Assembly: GCA_047974855.1 (NCBI GenBank)
Contig: JBKECT010000025.1
Location: forward strand, 48,903 to 112,902
DNA: 64,000 nt
Reading direction: 5' to 3'
Origin: CAYNRG01 sp047974855
GTDB taxonomy: Bacteria > Bacillota_I > Bacilli_A > Erysipelotrichales > Erysipelotrichaceae
Part shown: positions 36,814 through 45,516 of the stretch, in pieces
How the letters are laid out: each line of letters begins with the position of its first letter
How positions within the stretch are numbered: the first letter of the stretch is position 1
Made by a program: the position numbers and the translations under genes
Notes under the pieces: model-generated
What the model was told of the DNA's origin: nothing
Databases searched by the model: none
Seen by the model: only the letters and a program-made list of their open reading frames with translations

Positions 36814-37713
36814 TCATAAACCGTGTGAAATTGGTAACATCGCTGCTCCAATAATTCCAGGCTCTGCCAGCTTTGCTTCTACAAACTGAACATCTCTCAT
36901 CCCCGGATGAACATAACCTTTGAACTTTTCAATCATTTTATCAAACCAGTGTGTTTTCGCCTTCATAATTCCTCCACCTAAAACAAACATATCGGGATCT
37001 ATAATGTGCGCTACATGACTAAACATAATTGCTAAATCTTCAGTCATTTCTTCCACTAGCTCTATTGCTTTTTCATCACTTTTTTCATACAGTTCAAAGA
37101 CGTCTTTTGCACTCTCTACATAGTCTCCAAAAGCAGCTTTCCCTTTGCGAATAAGCGCTCGTCCACTGGCCTCCGCCTCTGATGCTCCCGGATTTAATCC
37201 ATTAAATGGTTCACGCTGTTTATCTACAATCAAATTTCCTACTTCTCCAGCATACCCAGATTTCCCAGAAATAAGCTTACCATCGACAACTAATGCTCCA
37301 CCAATTCCCGTCGAAATAGTAACATAGTATACAATTCCTAGTCCTTTCCCAGCACCAACAAGTGCCTCTGCAAGTCCTGCACAATTTGCATCATTATCTA
37401 AAAAAGTAGGTAATCCCGTGGCTTTTTCTATTTCTTGTGCCATTGGAAAATCTGTGAACCCTTTTAAATTACTTGAAAGTTTCATAATTTTCGCCTTTGT
37501 ATCAACAGGTCCTGGAACCCCAATACCTACTCCTACACAACTTTTATAATCATCCAATTTTTCAATTAATGAAATAATATTAGGAACGACTTTTTCTGGC
37601 CCTTCCATTCCATAAGATGGTGATTTAAATTCTTGTAAAACTGTACCATCTTCTGTTAACTTAGCTACTCGAACTTGTGTTCCTCCTAAATCAATACCTA
37701 TGATTGTTTTCAT
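36814..37713 (-). CDS. glcK: ROK-family glucokinase lacking the ROK zinc motif
   Basis: 299-aa sugar kinase of the ROK family. The N-terminal ATP loop is IGIDLGGTQVRVAKL, catalytic Asp lies in FLDNDANCAGLAEA (about 100-113), and the GTGIGGALVV-like and AGEVGN motifs follow. The usual ROK zinc-binding CxCGxxGC loop is replaced by a Cys-free KQREPFNGLNPGASEAEA stretch. The glucose assignment is inferred; other hexoses are possible. The start at 37713 follows GGGGGA; the longest ORF overlaps rimO and is rejected. Confidence 0.85.
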   Translation of the reverse strand: MKTIIGIDLGGTQVRVAKLTEDGTVLQEFKSPSYGMEGPEKVVPNIISLIEKLDDYKSCVGVGIGVPGPVDTKAKIMKLSSNLKGFTDFPMAQEIEKATGLPTFLDNDANCAGLAEALVGAGKGLGIVYYVTISTGIGGALVVDGKLISGKSGYAGEVGNLIVDKQREPFNGLNPGASEAEASGRALIRKGKAAFGDYVESAKDVFELYEKSDEKAIELVEEMTEDLAIMFSHVAHIIDPDMFVLGGGIMKAKTHWFDKMIEKFKGYVHPGMRDVQFVEAKLAEPGIIGAAMLPISHGL

Positions 37714-37775
37714 ATTTGTCCCCCATTTCTTTCTATTAATTCTATTATAGGGGTTTATAAAAAAAAAAGAAAGCC

Positions 37776-39077
37776 TTAACACTTTTCTTTTCCATAAAAA
37801 TTATGGTTCTTTATTCGCTCTACTTCAACAAAGCAAAACTCGCCATTATCAATCGTTCTATCACTTTTGAATATAACTGATCCATCAATTCCATCTGGCG
37901 CATTATAAATACTTCTTCCATGATAAAAACCCGTCAACCCGTCCTTCTTTTCCACTAACACTTCAATGTTTGATCCAATTAATGCTTCATGGACTGTCGT
38001 TGAGATACTTTCTTGCAATTGCATTAATTCACTTAACCGTGATTGTTTCATCTCTTCATCAATTAACTCTTCCATATCATACGCCGTTGTATCTTCCTCT
38101 TTTGAATAAGCAAATGCTCCTAAGCGATTCCACTTTGCTTGTTTTAAAAACTCTAAACATCCTTCAAAGTCTTCCTTTGATTCTCCTGGAAACCCTACAA
38201 TAATAGTGGTTCTAAGCACTGGAAATTCAAAAACTTGACGAATATCATTCATCGTTTTTAGAATACTCTCCACGCTTCCTCTACGATTCATCAACTTTAA
38301 AATACGATTTTCTCCATGTTGTACTGGAATATCAAAATAAGGTAGGACTTTATCCAACTGTCTCATTCCTTCCAATAATTCTGTGTCAATCTCATCTGGA
38401 TACATATAAAGAACGCGAATCCAATGCAGTGATTCAATTTTGTTTAACTCTTTTAATAACTCTACCAGTTTTCTTTTGCCATATAAATCCGTGCCATAGC
38501 GTGTCGTATCTTGAGCAACAACATTCAACTCTTTCACACCTCTTGCCGCTAAATCACGAGCTTGTTCAATTAGTGATTCCATTGGAAAAGAAACATATCC
38601 TCCACGGATTAAAGGAATCGCACAGTAAGAACAACGGTTATCACAGCCATCCGCTATCTTTAAATAAGCCATCCATGGTTTTCCTGTTAGAACTTGAGGG
38701 CATTTCCCATAGTTATTAGCAATAGGTTCTTCTAATACTTCAGTCAAAATAGCCCCTAATTGAGAGTATTCACGAATTGGAATAAAACGATCCACCTCTG
38801 GAAACTCCTCTATTAAATCATCATAATATCGCTCTGAAAGACATCCCATAACAATAATTTTTTTACAGTTTTGCTTCTTATACTCACACATTTCCAAAAT
38901 CGTATTAACCCCTTCTTCTTTTGCTGTATCAATAAAACCACAAGTGTTAATAATAATCGCATCTGCTTGATTTAAGGTATATGTTATTTCCTGATTTGAT
39001 TGTTGCAAAAGCCCAATTAAATTTTCTGTATCCACTAAGTTCTTGCAACAGCCCAATGATATAATTCCTATTTTCAT
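37776..39077 (-). CDS. rimO: ribosomal protein S12 methylthiotransferase RimO
   Basis: Radical-SAM enzyme adding a methylthio group to Asp of ribosomal protein S12. In 433 aa it has an N-terminal UPF0004 domain with cluster cysteines (LGCCKN, NTCGF, MGCLSERY), the radical-SAM motif CDNRCSYC (about 147-154) and a C-terminal TRAM domain. The N-terminal LGCCKNLVDTE favours RimO over MiaB. Confidence 0.93.
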   Translation of the reverse strand: MKIGIISLGCCKNLVDTENLIGLLQQSNQEITYTLNQADAIIINTCGFIDTAKEEGVNTILEMCEYKKQNCKKIIVMGCLSERYYDDLIEEFPEVDRFIPIREYSQLGAILTEVLEEPIANNYGKCPQVLTGKPWMAYLKIADGCDNRCSYCAIPLIRGGYVSFPMESLIEQARDLAARGVKELNVVAQDTTRYGTDLYGKRKLVELLKELNKIESLHWIRVLYMYPDEIDTELLEGMRQLDKVLPYFDIPVQHGENRILKLMNRRGSVESILKTMNDIRQVFEFPVLRTTIIVGFPGESKEDFEGCLEFLKQAKWNRLGAFAYSKEEDTTAYDMEELIDEEMKQSRLSELMQLQESISTTVHEALIGSNIEVLVEKKDGLTGFYHGRSIYNAPDGIDGSVIFKSDRTIDNGEFCFVEVERIKNHNFYGKEKC

Positions 39078-39171
39078 GATAAACTCCTTTTTCTTGTTTA
39101 TTATAACATAATAATGTATCTTTTCTCTATATTCCCCGCTATTATTGAACTTTGAGCACTTACCTTTTTTA

Positions 39172-39196
39172 AAATTGCACTTTCATTGCACTTTTT
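39172..39196. repeat. left 25-bp direct repeat, candidate attachment/integrase arm site
   Basis: 25 bp that recur at 45517-45541 with two mismatches; the last 12 bp (ATTGCACTTTTT) are identical. Each copy contains ATTGCACT twice, 11 bp apart. The left copy overlaps the last bases of the integrase gene. It may be attL or an integrase arm-binding site. Confidence 0.55.
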
Positions 39197-40295
39197 ATAT
39201 ACTTACTAAATTAGTCAATTTATCAACAACCGAATGATGAGCACTTGGATATAGATGACCATAAGTACCTAATGTGGTCTTCACATCACAATGACCTAGC
39301 CTCTCTTTGATGATTAACGGATTCTCTCCCAAATTAATCAGAAGCGAAGCATGGGAATGTCTCAGATCATGAATCCTAATTCTATGAATATTTATCTCTT
39401 TAGAATATTTTGAAATCGCCTTGCTTATTTCTTCTCTAGTTGTTGGGTAGCAATTAGAACTGAGTACAAATTTTGTATTTGTATAATCTTTTTGTATCAG
39501 CTTCCATTCTTTTAAAACTTGAATCGTAGTCTTATCTAAGACAACCGTACGATTACTTGCTTTTGTTTTGGGAGTTGAAAACCTAAAGTTAGTTCTATTT
39601 TTATAGACAAGTGTTTTATTGACTATAAGGTGCCCATTTTTTAAATCAACATCTTCCCATTGCAAAGCACATGCCTCTCCAACTCGAATTCCTGTCATAA
39701 ACAACATCCAAAGCACCACAAACATGTGATGACCAAAATAATCTTCTGTATCAATGTGATTGACAACTTTTTCAAATTCTTCTTTTGCCCAAATCTTCAT
39801 TTCTCTTTTCTCAATTAATCGATTTCCAATCTTTTGAGTAGGATTATTAAGAGCCACCTCTAATGCAATTGCTCTATCAATAATCATGGACAACAAATTT
39901 TGTACCATCTTCATAGTTAAAGCTTGCAACCTTTCTGAATAAGCGATTTGCCAATTCTGTATGTCTATTGGTTTAATTTCATGAATTTTGTATCCATTGA
40001 AGTAAGTGAGATAATTTTTAATGTGGTTCATTCTCTGATCAAAGGTCTGAGGTTTTACCCTTCCTTTATACCAGGGAAGGAAATATTTCTCTGTGAACTC
40101 TTCAAAAGTAATGTGTTGTTCAATATTTTTTTCAATATCAAGCTCATATATCAATTTTGAATAAGCTTCTCTTGCCTCTTTTTTGGTCTTGAAGCCGCTT
40201 TTATATTTTTGAATCTTTTTTCCTTGTCTATCATAGCCAAGGTTTGCACGAAAGTAATAGCTTCCGTCTTTTTTCTTTTTAATCATTTCTGCCAT
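39195..40295 (-). CDS. int: tyrosine recombinase/integrase
   Basis: 366-aa phage/ICE-type integrase. It has an N-terminal arm-binding domain (KKDGSYYFRANLGYDRQGKKIQ), a core-binding SAM-like domain (about 60-150) and a catalytic domain with R (TGIRVGEACALQW, about 202), HxxR (HDLRHSH, about 310) and the late RLGH..TTLGTYGHL containing the nucleophile Tyr (about 347). It is full length with an AAGGAGAGG site. It sits at the edge of the accessory island and is the only mobility protein found there. Confidence 0.92.
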   Translation of the reverse strand: MAEMIKKKKDGSYYFRANLGYDRQGKKIQKYKSGFKTKKEAREAYSKLIYELDIEKNIEQHITFEEFTEKYFLPWYKGRVKPQTFDQRMNHIKNYLTYFNGYKIHEIKPIDIQNWQIAYSERLQALTMKMVQNLLSMIIDRAIALEVALNNPTQKIGNRLIEKREMKIWAKEEFEKVVNHIDTEDYFGHHMFVVLWMLFMTGIRVGEACALQWEDVDLKNGHLIVNKTLVYKNRTNFRFSTPKTKASNRTVVLDKTTIQVLKEWKLIQKDYTNTKFVLSSNCYPTTREEISKAISKYSKEINIHRIRIHDLRHSHASLLINLGENPLIIKERLGHCDVKTTLGTYGHLYPSAHHSVVDKLTNLVSI

Positions 40296-40557
40296 AGTAC
40301 CTCTCCTTATCTCTAAATGACAATACTATTCAGTTTTTCAATGACACTCTAACTTCTCCTTTACTTATCTAATAAGATATGTGAAATAAGACTGTCATAG
40401 CCAACACAATTATACGGACTAATTGCGTTTACCCATCCTTCTCCTCTCTATGTATGAGTCAAAGTTTACTTAATACTCATCTATTATTATACTGCGTTTT
40501 TATTTTATTTTATATAGTTTTATTAATCTCACACATAATTTTCTAGCTAATTGAATC
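40296..40557. other. gene-free stretch upstream of the integrase
   Basis: About 260 bp between the integrase start and the inverted repeat. It holds no convincing ORF, tRNA or excisionase gene. It presumably carries the integrase promoter and integrase-binding sites, which I could not delimit. Confidence 0.5.
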
Positions 40558-40668
40558 GGGGTCTTAGGGTGCTCCCTAACAAGCAAAAATTGAAACAAAA
40601 AAGCAGAACCCAAAAAGGTCTGCTTCATCAATTTTTCGTAAGTGTCCGTACACTTACTGTGCTTGCTA
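40558..40668 (+). repeat. inverted repeat copy A (about 111 bp)
   Basis: Matches the reverse complement of 45229-45328 over its whole length with small indels. It contains hairpins TTAGGG-TGCT-CCCTAA, AAAAATTGA...TCAATTTTT enclosing AGCAGA...TCTGCT, and a palindrome GTAAGTG-6 nt-CACTTAC (40638-40657). The two copies face each other across about 4.6 kb holding the LXG genes. The nested dyads resemble a transfer origin or recombination site, but no relaxase or transposase is present. Confidence 0.8.
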
Positions 40669-40890
40669 TAAAAATATAGCAAGCATTAAGCTTATTCATA
40701 TTCTATCATATATTATTTACTTTGTCTCTATATTTTTAAATAATACTACATTTTTAACATTGAAATTGTATGGATTAACTTTTTTCTATAATGAGATTAT
40801 AAATGTTTATAAAAACAAGAATGTCTATAAAAAGGAAGAGCGATATGAGACTGACAAAACTTAGAAGCATGAAAAGAAAGGGGGAGTATC

Positions 40891-41225
40891 ATGGAGTCAA
40901 TAGATGTATTAATCATCAATGCTAGGAATGAGAAGATGGATAATGTAATTAGTTCTTGCGACTCTATTAATTATGCGAACTGCATTGAGGCAACTTTAGA
41001 GAAACTTACAATGAAGAAGAAAAACTAGCCTTTTATGAAATGGGAGTTGATAATGTTCTTAATAAATTTAATCAGCAGTTATTTATTTATAAAATTAAGA
41101 ATTATTTGAAAGAAATCACAAGTTTCAATGATCATATTTTGAAAGATGAATTTGCAGTTATTATAGTTGACTCTAATAATGAAACTGTCAGAGGAACAGG
41201 TTATAAGTGGTTTCAATTTGACTAA
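40891..41225 (+). pseudogene. small frameshifted gene beside the LXG module
   Basis: GGGGGAG precedes an ATG at 40891. This frame runs 45 codons to TAG at 41026. The next frame is open from 40989 and continues through NFRETYNEEEKLAFYEMGVD to a stop at 41225. The frames join smoothly between 40989 and 41025, giving one protein of about 112 aa interrupted by a single frameshift. The product is not recognised. Its position, opposite strand to the toxin genes, would fit an orphan immunity or accessory protein. The 41040-41225 part alone could be expressed. Confidence 0.55.
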
Positions 41226-41290
41226 AAGACAGTTTTTATTTATGCAATACTAAAACCATGAGCTGAACATTGCCCATGGTTTTAATTCGA

Positions 41291-41581
41291 TTACTTAATT
41301 GTAAATTTAGGATAATTGATATTCTCAATTTGTCCTTCGTATTTTTTACGGTAGTCTAATTCCATATCATCAACATAACCTTCAAAAATTACTTCTACTA
41401 TATCTTCATTATTAAAAAAATATGTTTCTTGACTTATTTGTCCATCTGGATATAAACAAGCACCATAATCATAATATCCTATAACACCATTTTCATTTGA
41501 TAAAGGCGTTCTTGATGTTATCATTACCTTTCTTTCCCCACCTTGTAACATAACAACTGTTCCTATTGATAGTAATTTCAT
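41291..41581 (-). CDS. DUF4176 protein (type VII secretion/LXG-associated)
   Basis: 96-aa protein matching DUF4176: MKLLSIGTVVMLQGGERKVMI at the start, then YDYGACLYPDGQ and FNNEDIVEVIFEGYVDDME. DUF4176 genes commonly accompany LXG toxin loci. The start overlaps the upstream stop by 4 bp (ATGA), so it is co-translated with the membrane protein. Confidence 0.82.
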   Translation of the reverse strand: MKLLSIGTVVMLQGGERKVMITSRTPLSNENGVIGYYDYGACLYPDGQISQETYFFNNEDIVEVIFEGYVDDMELDYRKKYEGQIENINYPKFTIK

Positions 41582-42183
41582 AAATGTTCTCCTCTTTCTT
41601 TTTTTAATTTTTTATATAATTTTAATTTTCCTACAACGTTCAAATGTGATGCATTCATTCCTGATACGATACAAGAAGTAATCAGAAGCACATAGATGAT
41701 TAACACCCACTCTATACTTGTCATATATTCTAAAAAAACTAAAATAAGCACTGACAGTAACAAAAAACAAACGCTAATAATCATAAGTCTTATTAAATGC
41801 GTAATTGCGTCTTTTATATATAAGTCATCAATTTCATCATACGAAATAACCTTTATATATTTTTCTTCCTCTCTGTTTAAGAGAAAATTGCCTAGAAAGT
41901 AACCAACTATAAGAGACGCAGTTGAAGTTATAATCGCCATATTCTGTAACAATTCAACCACATTCAATCCCAGTATTTCAATTAATAACACGAAAATCAT
42001 AAATAATGGATAAGAAATCACAGACAAAAAAATTTGCTTTGAAGATAGTTTTTTCTTTTTCATTTCTTCAGGAGATAACCCAGGTCTTTTATATGTATAA
42101 AATTGTTTCTTTTCTATATCATATGCACACGCTATCCCTTGATGATTAGAGCTTATGATTATTTTTCTTTTTCTTAAGTTCAT
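41578..42183 (-). CDS. four-helix membrane protein, candidate LXG immunity protein
   Basis: 201-aa protein with a cytoplasmic N-terminus (IACAYDIEKKQFYTYKRPG) and four hydrophobic segments (about 50-70, 80-100, 130-150 and 158-180). A basic tail KLKLYKKLKKERGE follows. A decayed paralogue lies immediately upstream (42305-42879). Multi-copy small membrane proteins directly after a membrane-acting LXG toxin fit immunity proteins protecting the producer's membrane. The role is inferred from position; I know no named family. A GGAGGGGG site precedes the start. Confidence 0.65.
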   Translation of the reverse strand: MNLRKRKIIISSNHQGIACAYDIEKKQFYTYKRPGLSPEEMKKKKLSSKQIFLSVISYPLFMIFVLLIEILGLNVVELLQNMAIITSTASLIVGYFLGNFLLNREEEKYIKVISYDEIDDLYIKDAITHLIRLMIISVCFLLLSVLILVFLEYMTSIEWVLIIYVLLITSCIVSGMNASHLNVVGKLKLYKKLKKERGEHL

Positions 42184-42304
42184 TTAGTACCCCCTCCAAT
42201 TAAAAGCATTAGAAACAAATGAAGAAAAACTTTAACTGAATTTCCAACCACAAAATATTTCTTTCTAAATTCATCTTCATCAACTTTTTTTCATGATAAC
42301 AATC
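42184..42304 (-). repeat. remnant of a further immunity-like paralogue
   Basis: The 23 bp at 42262-42284 are identical to 42551-42573 inside the decayed paralogue, where they encode VDEDEFRK. Similarity extends into ATGAAA at the upstream edge. No open frame survives. This suggests a third copy mostly lost by deletion between direct repeats. Confidence 0.6.
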
Positions 42305-42879
42305 TTATACAACTTCTCCCTTTTTCTTTTTTAATTTTTCATACAACTTTAATTTTATTACAATACTCAAAGCTGAACTAGCAAAGCCTAAGAGAAAACA
42401 GTTGACGAAAATAAGCATAACTAGTATAAGCTTAAATTTAAAATCTTCTAGTTGAAACAGAGAATAGAGCAACAATAAAAATGTTAAGCTTATAAGAATT
42501 AAAAAAATGATACCGCTCATTGTTGTCATTATTGCATCTTTAAAATTTTTTTTCTAAATTCATCTTCATCAACATATTTCATGACATTCTTATACTTATA
42601 AACATTATCATTAACAGTGGCGCTTGTGTGTAAATAAGATAAAACAGTTATCAATAGCATACTCGCTATTGTTGGATAAAACAATAAACTGTCCGTTATA
42701 TTTTGCTTTGTCATGATAACTATAAATAATACAAATAAAGGATATATAAAAGGTGAAAGCATCAAAAGTTTTTTGCTTTTTTTGTTAGCTATTTCTTTTA
42801 ATTCTCCTTTTGTGTAGCTCTTTTCATTATAAATATAAAATTTTTTCTTTTCTAAGTCATAAACTGTCGTTTCCCCCAA
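42305..42879 (-). pseudogene. decayed paralogue of the immunity-like membrane protein
   Basis: Two frames (42529-42879 and 42305-42529) together match the 201-aa paralogue downstream: YDLEKKKFYIYNEKSYT at the start, DEDEFRKK then FKDAIMTTMSG in the middle, and KLKLYEKLKKKKGEVV at the end. They are joined by a frameshift at an eight-T run (plus 42546-42553). Translated sequence similar to the paralogue N-terminus (KKYIGISTNK) also continues upstream of 42879, but its start codon is lost. Thus at least two lesions are present. Homopolymer slippage could restore the middle junction but not the start. Confidence 0.75.
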
Positions 42880-42986
42880 TTTATTAGTGCTTATACCTAT
42901 ATATTTTTTTTAAATTCGATAAGTAATCCCTCCCAACTATTGAAAAGCTCCTGAAACTCCTGAAAAGAACCCTTTTACTGCATTCC

Positions 42987-44282
42987 CTACAGCTGCGCCC
43001 CCTTTTTAATTTCATCGCCAACTTTATCTATACCGTTTTTAATTCCATCACCTAGTTTTTTTCCACCTTCTATAACAAAATCTTTGACATCATCATATAT
43101 GGCGTCAACTCCCATATTTATTGCAACTCCTGCAACGAAGTCAAGTATTCCACCAATAACTGCTCCCGCTGCTGTACCTATCCCAGGAGCAAAAGCTGTC
43201 CCTATCATTGCGCCAACTTTAGCTGCTCCTATTGCAACTCCTGTATGCACTACAGCCTTTACAGCCGCATCGTCTACATCTTTACCTTGATAAACTTGTA
43301 TTTCGAAATCTACTGCCGCTCCTACAACAGGTAAACCATATCTCGCAAAATTTCTTATCCCTGAGGAAAAAGCAGATGGAGGAACTGATTTTATTACATT
43401 CCCTCCGCTAACAGGTACCACAATAAGACCCATATTCATAAAGTGAGTTGTATTATATCTTAGCCAATTAACCGCACCTGCAAATCCCGAACTTACTAGG
43501 TCATCCACCCCATACTGTAGTACAGCAGTTCTTATAATTGCTCCTAAATTGCTTACAGCCGCTTCCCGAATCTTTTGCAAGTCTTCTTTTGTTATTTTTC
43601 CATCATCGAAATCTTCTTGCGCCTTTTCCATGATTGCAACTCTAGTATCTTCTTCATCTAAAAAGTTGTCTTTTAATTGTTTTAAGGAGTTTGCAGCACC
43701 TGTGATTGATGAACTAATGCTTATTCCAAACTCAGTCCCCATGTCATGGATTGCTTCATGAACATACAGCATCCTTTCCTTAATATACTCATCAAACTCA
43801 AATGCATCTCTGATGATTTGATCACAATAATTTCTATGTTGGTATCCTAAATCTTCTAAGTCTCTTGTTCCTATTCTCCCTAAATCAATTAAATCATCTA
43901 CACTGCTTAAAATACGATTTTCCTCTTCGAAGATGTCTATGCACTCACTGATTTCTTTTTGCTTTGCTACCTTGACTTCTTCTACACAATCAATATCAAT
44001 AACACCATCACTACCAAATAAATCATCGCCTGTCATTGCTATATCTGATATAGCCTTTACCATTAAGTCATCAATATTGATGTATTTACTATATATACCT
44101 TCAAATCTTGTTTGTATTGTCTCTCTAAGCGTATCTGCTGTTTTACCTTGAAAACTGTCCATAGTTTCTGCAACATAATCACCAATCTCAGTCATCACAT
44201 CATCAAACTTAAATGTTGTTTCTCTTAAATTTTCACTGTATGTATCATAAGCTTCAATAAACTCACTAATCAAAATTCGCAT
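42987..44282 (-). CDS. LXG-domain type VII secretion toxin, TelE-like glycine-zipper (C-terminus frameshifted)
   Basis: 431-aa LXG protein. The N-terminal helical LXG domain (about 1-210, with SFQGKTADTLRETI) directs export by the type VII system. The C-terminal part (about 320-400) is hydrophobic and glycine-rich with GxxxG repeats (GAMIGTAFAPGIGTAAGAVIGG). This resembles TelE-type toxins that permeabilise membranes. A basic amphipathic tail follows. The stop at 42987 comes just after a C5/T5 run. Adding one base restores a frame reading GAAVGNAVKGFFSGVSGAFQ to a stop at 42937, a more natural end. The gene may therefore be truncated or phase-variable. Confidence 0.85.
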   Translation of the reverse strand: MRILISEFIEAYDTYSENLRETTFKFDDVMTEIGDYVAETMDSFQGKTADTLRETIQTRFEGIYSKYINIDDLMVKAISDIAMTGDDLFGSDGVIDIDCVEEVKVAKQKEISECIDIFEEENRILSSVDDLIDLGRIGTRDLEDLGYQHRNYCDQIIRDAFEFDEYIKERMLYVHEAIHDMGTEFGISISSSITGAANSLKQLKDNFLDEEDTRVAIMEKAQEDFDDGKITKEDLQKIREAAVSNLGAIIRTAVLQYGVDDLVSSGFAGAVNWLRYNTTHFMNMGLIVVPVSGGNVIKSVPPSAFSSGIRNFARYGLPVVGAAVDFEIQVYQGKDVDDAAVKAVVHTGVAIGAAKVGAMIGTAFAPGIGTAAGAVIGGILDFVAGVAINMGVDAIYDDVKDFVIEGGKKLGDGIKNGIDKVGDEIKKGAQL

Positions 44283-44548
44283 TTCATTTTACCGCCTAAC
44301 TCATGGTCTAATTCCTCAATATTTAATGCAGCCTTTTCACTCGCCTCATAATTATCATTGCCAATGTTCTTAATTTCAGTGATAATTTTTGTCATATTTA
44401 TATAGGCTTCCTCTATTAGACCTACATAACTGCAATTAGTTTCACAGAAAATACTGGGACTTTCAACGAGTTCTAAGTTAGTGACTTTATTTTTTAAATT
44501 GATATTAGAATTTTGCACTTCTTCTCTTAATAGTTTTATTGTGTTCAT
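44270..44548 (-). CDS. small helical LXG-associated partner (Lap2-like)
   Basis: 92-aa predicted helical protein without a signal peptide, overlapping the LXG start by 13 bp. LXG toxins typically need two small helical partners encoded just upstream for export. Size, helicity and position fit the second of these (TIGR04197/DUF5344-like). No distinctive motif proves it. Confidence 0.7.
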   Translation of the reverse strand: MNTIKLLREEVQNSNINLKNKVTNLELVESPSIFCETNCSYVGLIEEAYINMTKIITEIKNIGNDNYEASEKAALNIEELDHELGGKMKCEF

Positions 44549-44606
44549 AAAATTACCTACTTTCCTCTAAAAAAAGCCTACGAATATCACGATGAATTAC
44601 ATCTAT

Positions 44607-44882
44607 TTAACATTCTATTTTTCTGATTTCAGCACTCATGGATTCAATCTTAGTTTCAATACTATGAATTTTATTTTGATAACTTTCTCCAATTTCTCTT
44701 TCAATAAGTTCTAGTTTTCTTCTGCTTGGACCTTGCCAACAGTATTTGTCAACATCCTTAATGGCACATCTAAGTTCAGACAACAAGCTGCTTAATTGAT
44801 GTTTTGCTCTACTTAATCTTTCTATTTCATCACTTTTCATAGTGACCATGTTTTTCAACTGTAATATTTCATAACTACTCAC
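44607..44882 (-). CDS. small helical WxG-containing LXG partner (Lap1-like, DUF5082-like)
   Basis: 91-aa protein forming two long helices separated by a turn with CWQGPSR (about 48-54), a WxG motif like that of WXG100/DUF5082 proteins. First gene of the LXG operon. It probably forms a complex with the toxin's LXG domain for type VII export. A possible promoter (TTAACA, 17 bp, TATTGA on the minus strand near 44920-44950) lies upstream. Confidence 0.75.
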   Translation of the reverse strand: MSSYEILQLKNMVTMKSDEIERLSRAKHQLSSLLSELRCAIKDVDKYCWQGPSRRKLELIEREIGESYQNKIHSIETKIESMSAEIRKIEC

Positions 44883-45228
44883 TCAAATCACCTGTTTTCT
44901 AACCTTCATCTTTCAATACGACTTTATCATACTTTTGTTAACATTCCAATAAAAAGCAAACAAAACAAATGTAATTAGCTTACAAGAAAGTGACCGAACT
45001 TGTCATACCAGCATCTTTTTTGGTCATTTGGGTGTCTTCGCTTATAATTTATGTTCTTCTCTTGGCTTATAAAATTTCTCCTCTCTCTTTAGATTTCTGC
45101 ATACTACATATGCTCATTGGCTGATGTATAAGTAAATCTAATTTATCCCACAGTATATATTAAATCGTTGCATGTAAATTTACAGGTACAGTGTATTCAT
45201 GCTTCGTGCTCACAAATAATTTTTTATG
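44883..45228. other. gene-free stretch upstream of the LXG operon
   Basis: About 345 bp between the first LXG-module gene and inverted repeat B. It holds the probable operon promoter near 44920-44950; I see no gene, RNA or repeat in the rest. Confidence 0.5.
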
Positions 45229-45328
45229 TAGCAAGCACAGTAAGTGGCTAGCCACTTACGAAAAAATTGATGAAGCAGTTCCGCTTTTCATTTCAATTTT
45301 TACTTGTTAGGGAGCACCCTAAGACCCC
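45229..45328 (-). repeat. inverted repeat copy B (about 100 bp)
   Basis: Inverted counterpart of 40558-40668. It keeps the TTAGGG-TGCT-CCCTAA hairpin and the AAAAATTGA...TCAATTTTT arms but has a shorter inner hairpin. Its palindrome at 45240-45259 is perfect (GTAAGTGG-CTAG-CCACTTAC), whereas copy A has a different 6-nt centre. Arms conserved while loops vary suggests selection on the dyads. Confidence 0.8.
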
Positions 45329-45441
45329 AAGCTAAGATATAGCATTTTTATTGAAGAGGTTATAAAGGTTTGCTTTTCTATTATGTATGCAAATTTGATT
45401 TTCACTTTTTAAGCACAATTTGAAATGTAAAGTATATAAAT

Positions 45442-45496
45442 CTCATTCAAAAAAAACAACAAAACTCTTAAGAATCTTGTTGTTTTTTTGAATGAG
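45442..45496. terminator. long bidirectional terminator-like hairpin
   Basis: About 20-bp inverted repeat (CTCATTCA..ACAACAA with TTGTTGT..TGAATGAG, one-base bulge) whose arms include A8 and T7 runs, so it can terminate on both strands. It lies near the island's right end. Confidence 0.7.
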
Positions 45497-45516
45497 TTAT
45501 TAAGTTTTTTCTGAAT

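Noticed and set aside
40500..40682. 60-aa minus-strand ORF containing VREHPKTP across inverted repeat A
   Set aside because: It is created by the structured repeat itself. Copy B does not preserve the frame and there is no ribosome site.
40840..40930. 26-codon plus-strand ORF starting ATG AGA CTG upstream of the 40891 gene
   Set aside because: Very short, overlaps the better-supported start at 40891 in another frame, and has no recognisable product.
40558..45328. Classical composite transposon with IS ends
   Set aside because: The terminal repeats carry no transposase gene and no target-site duplication is evident.
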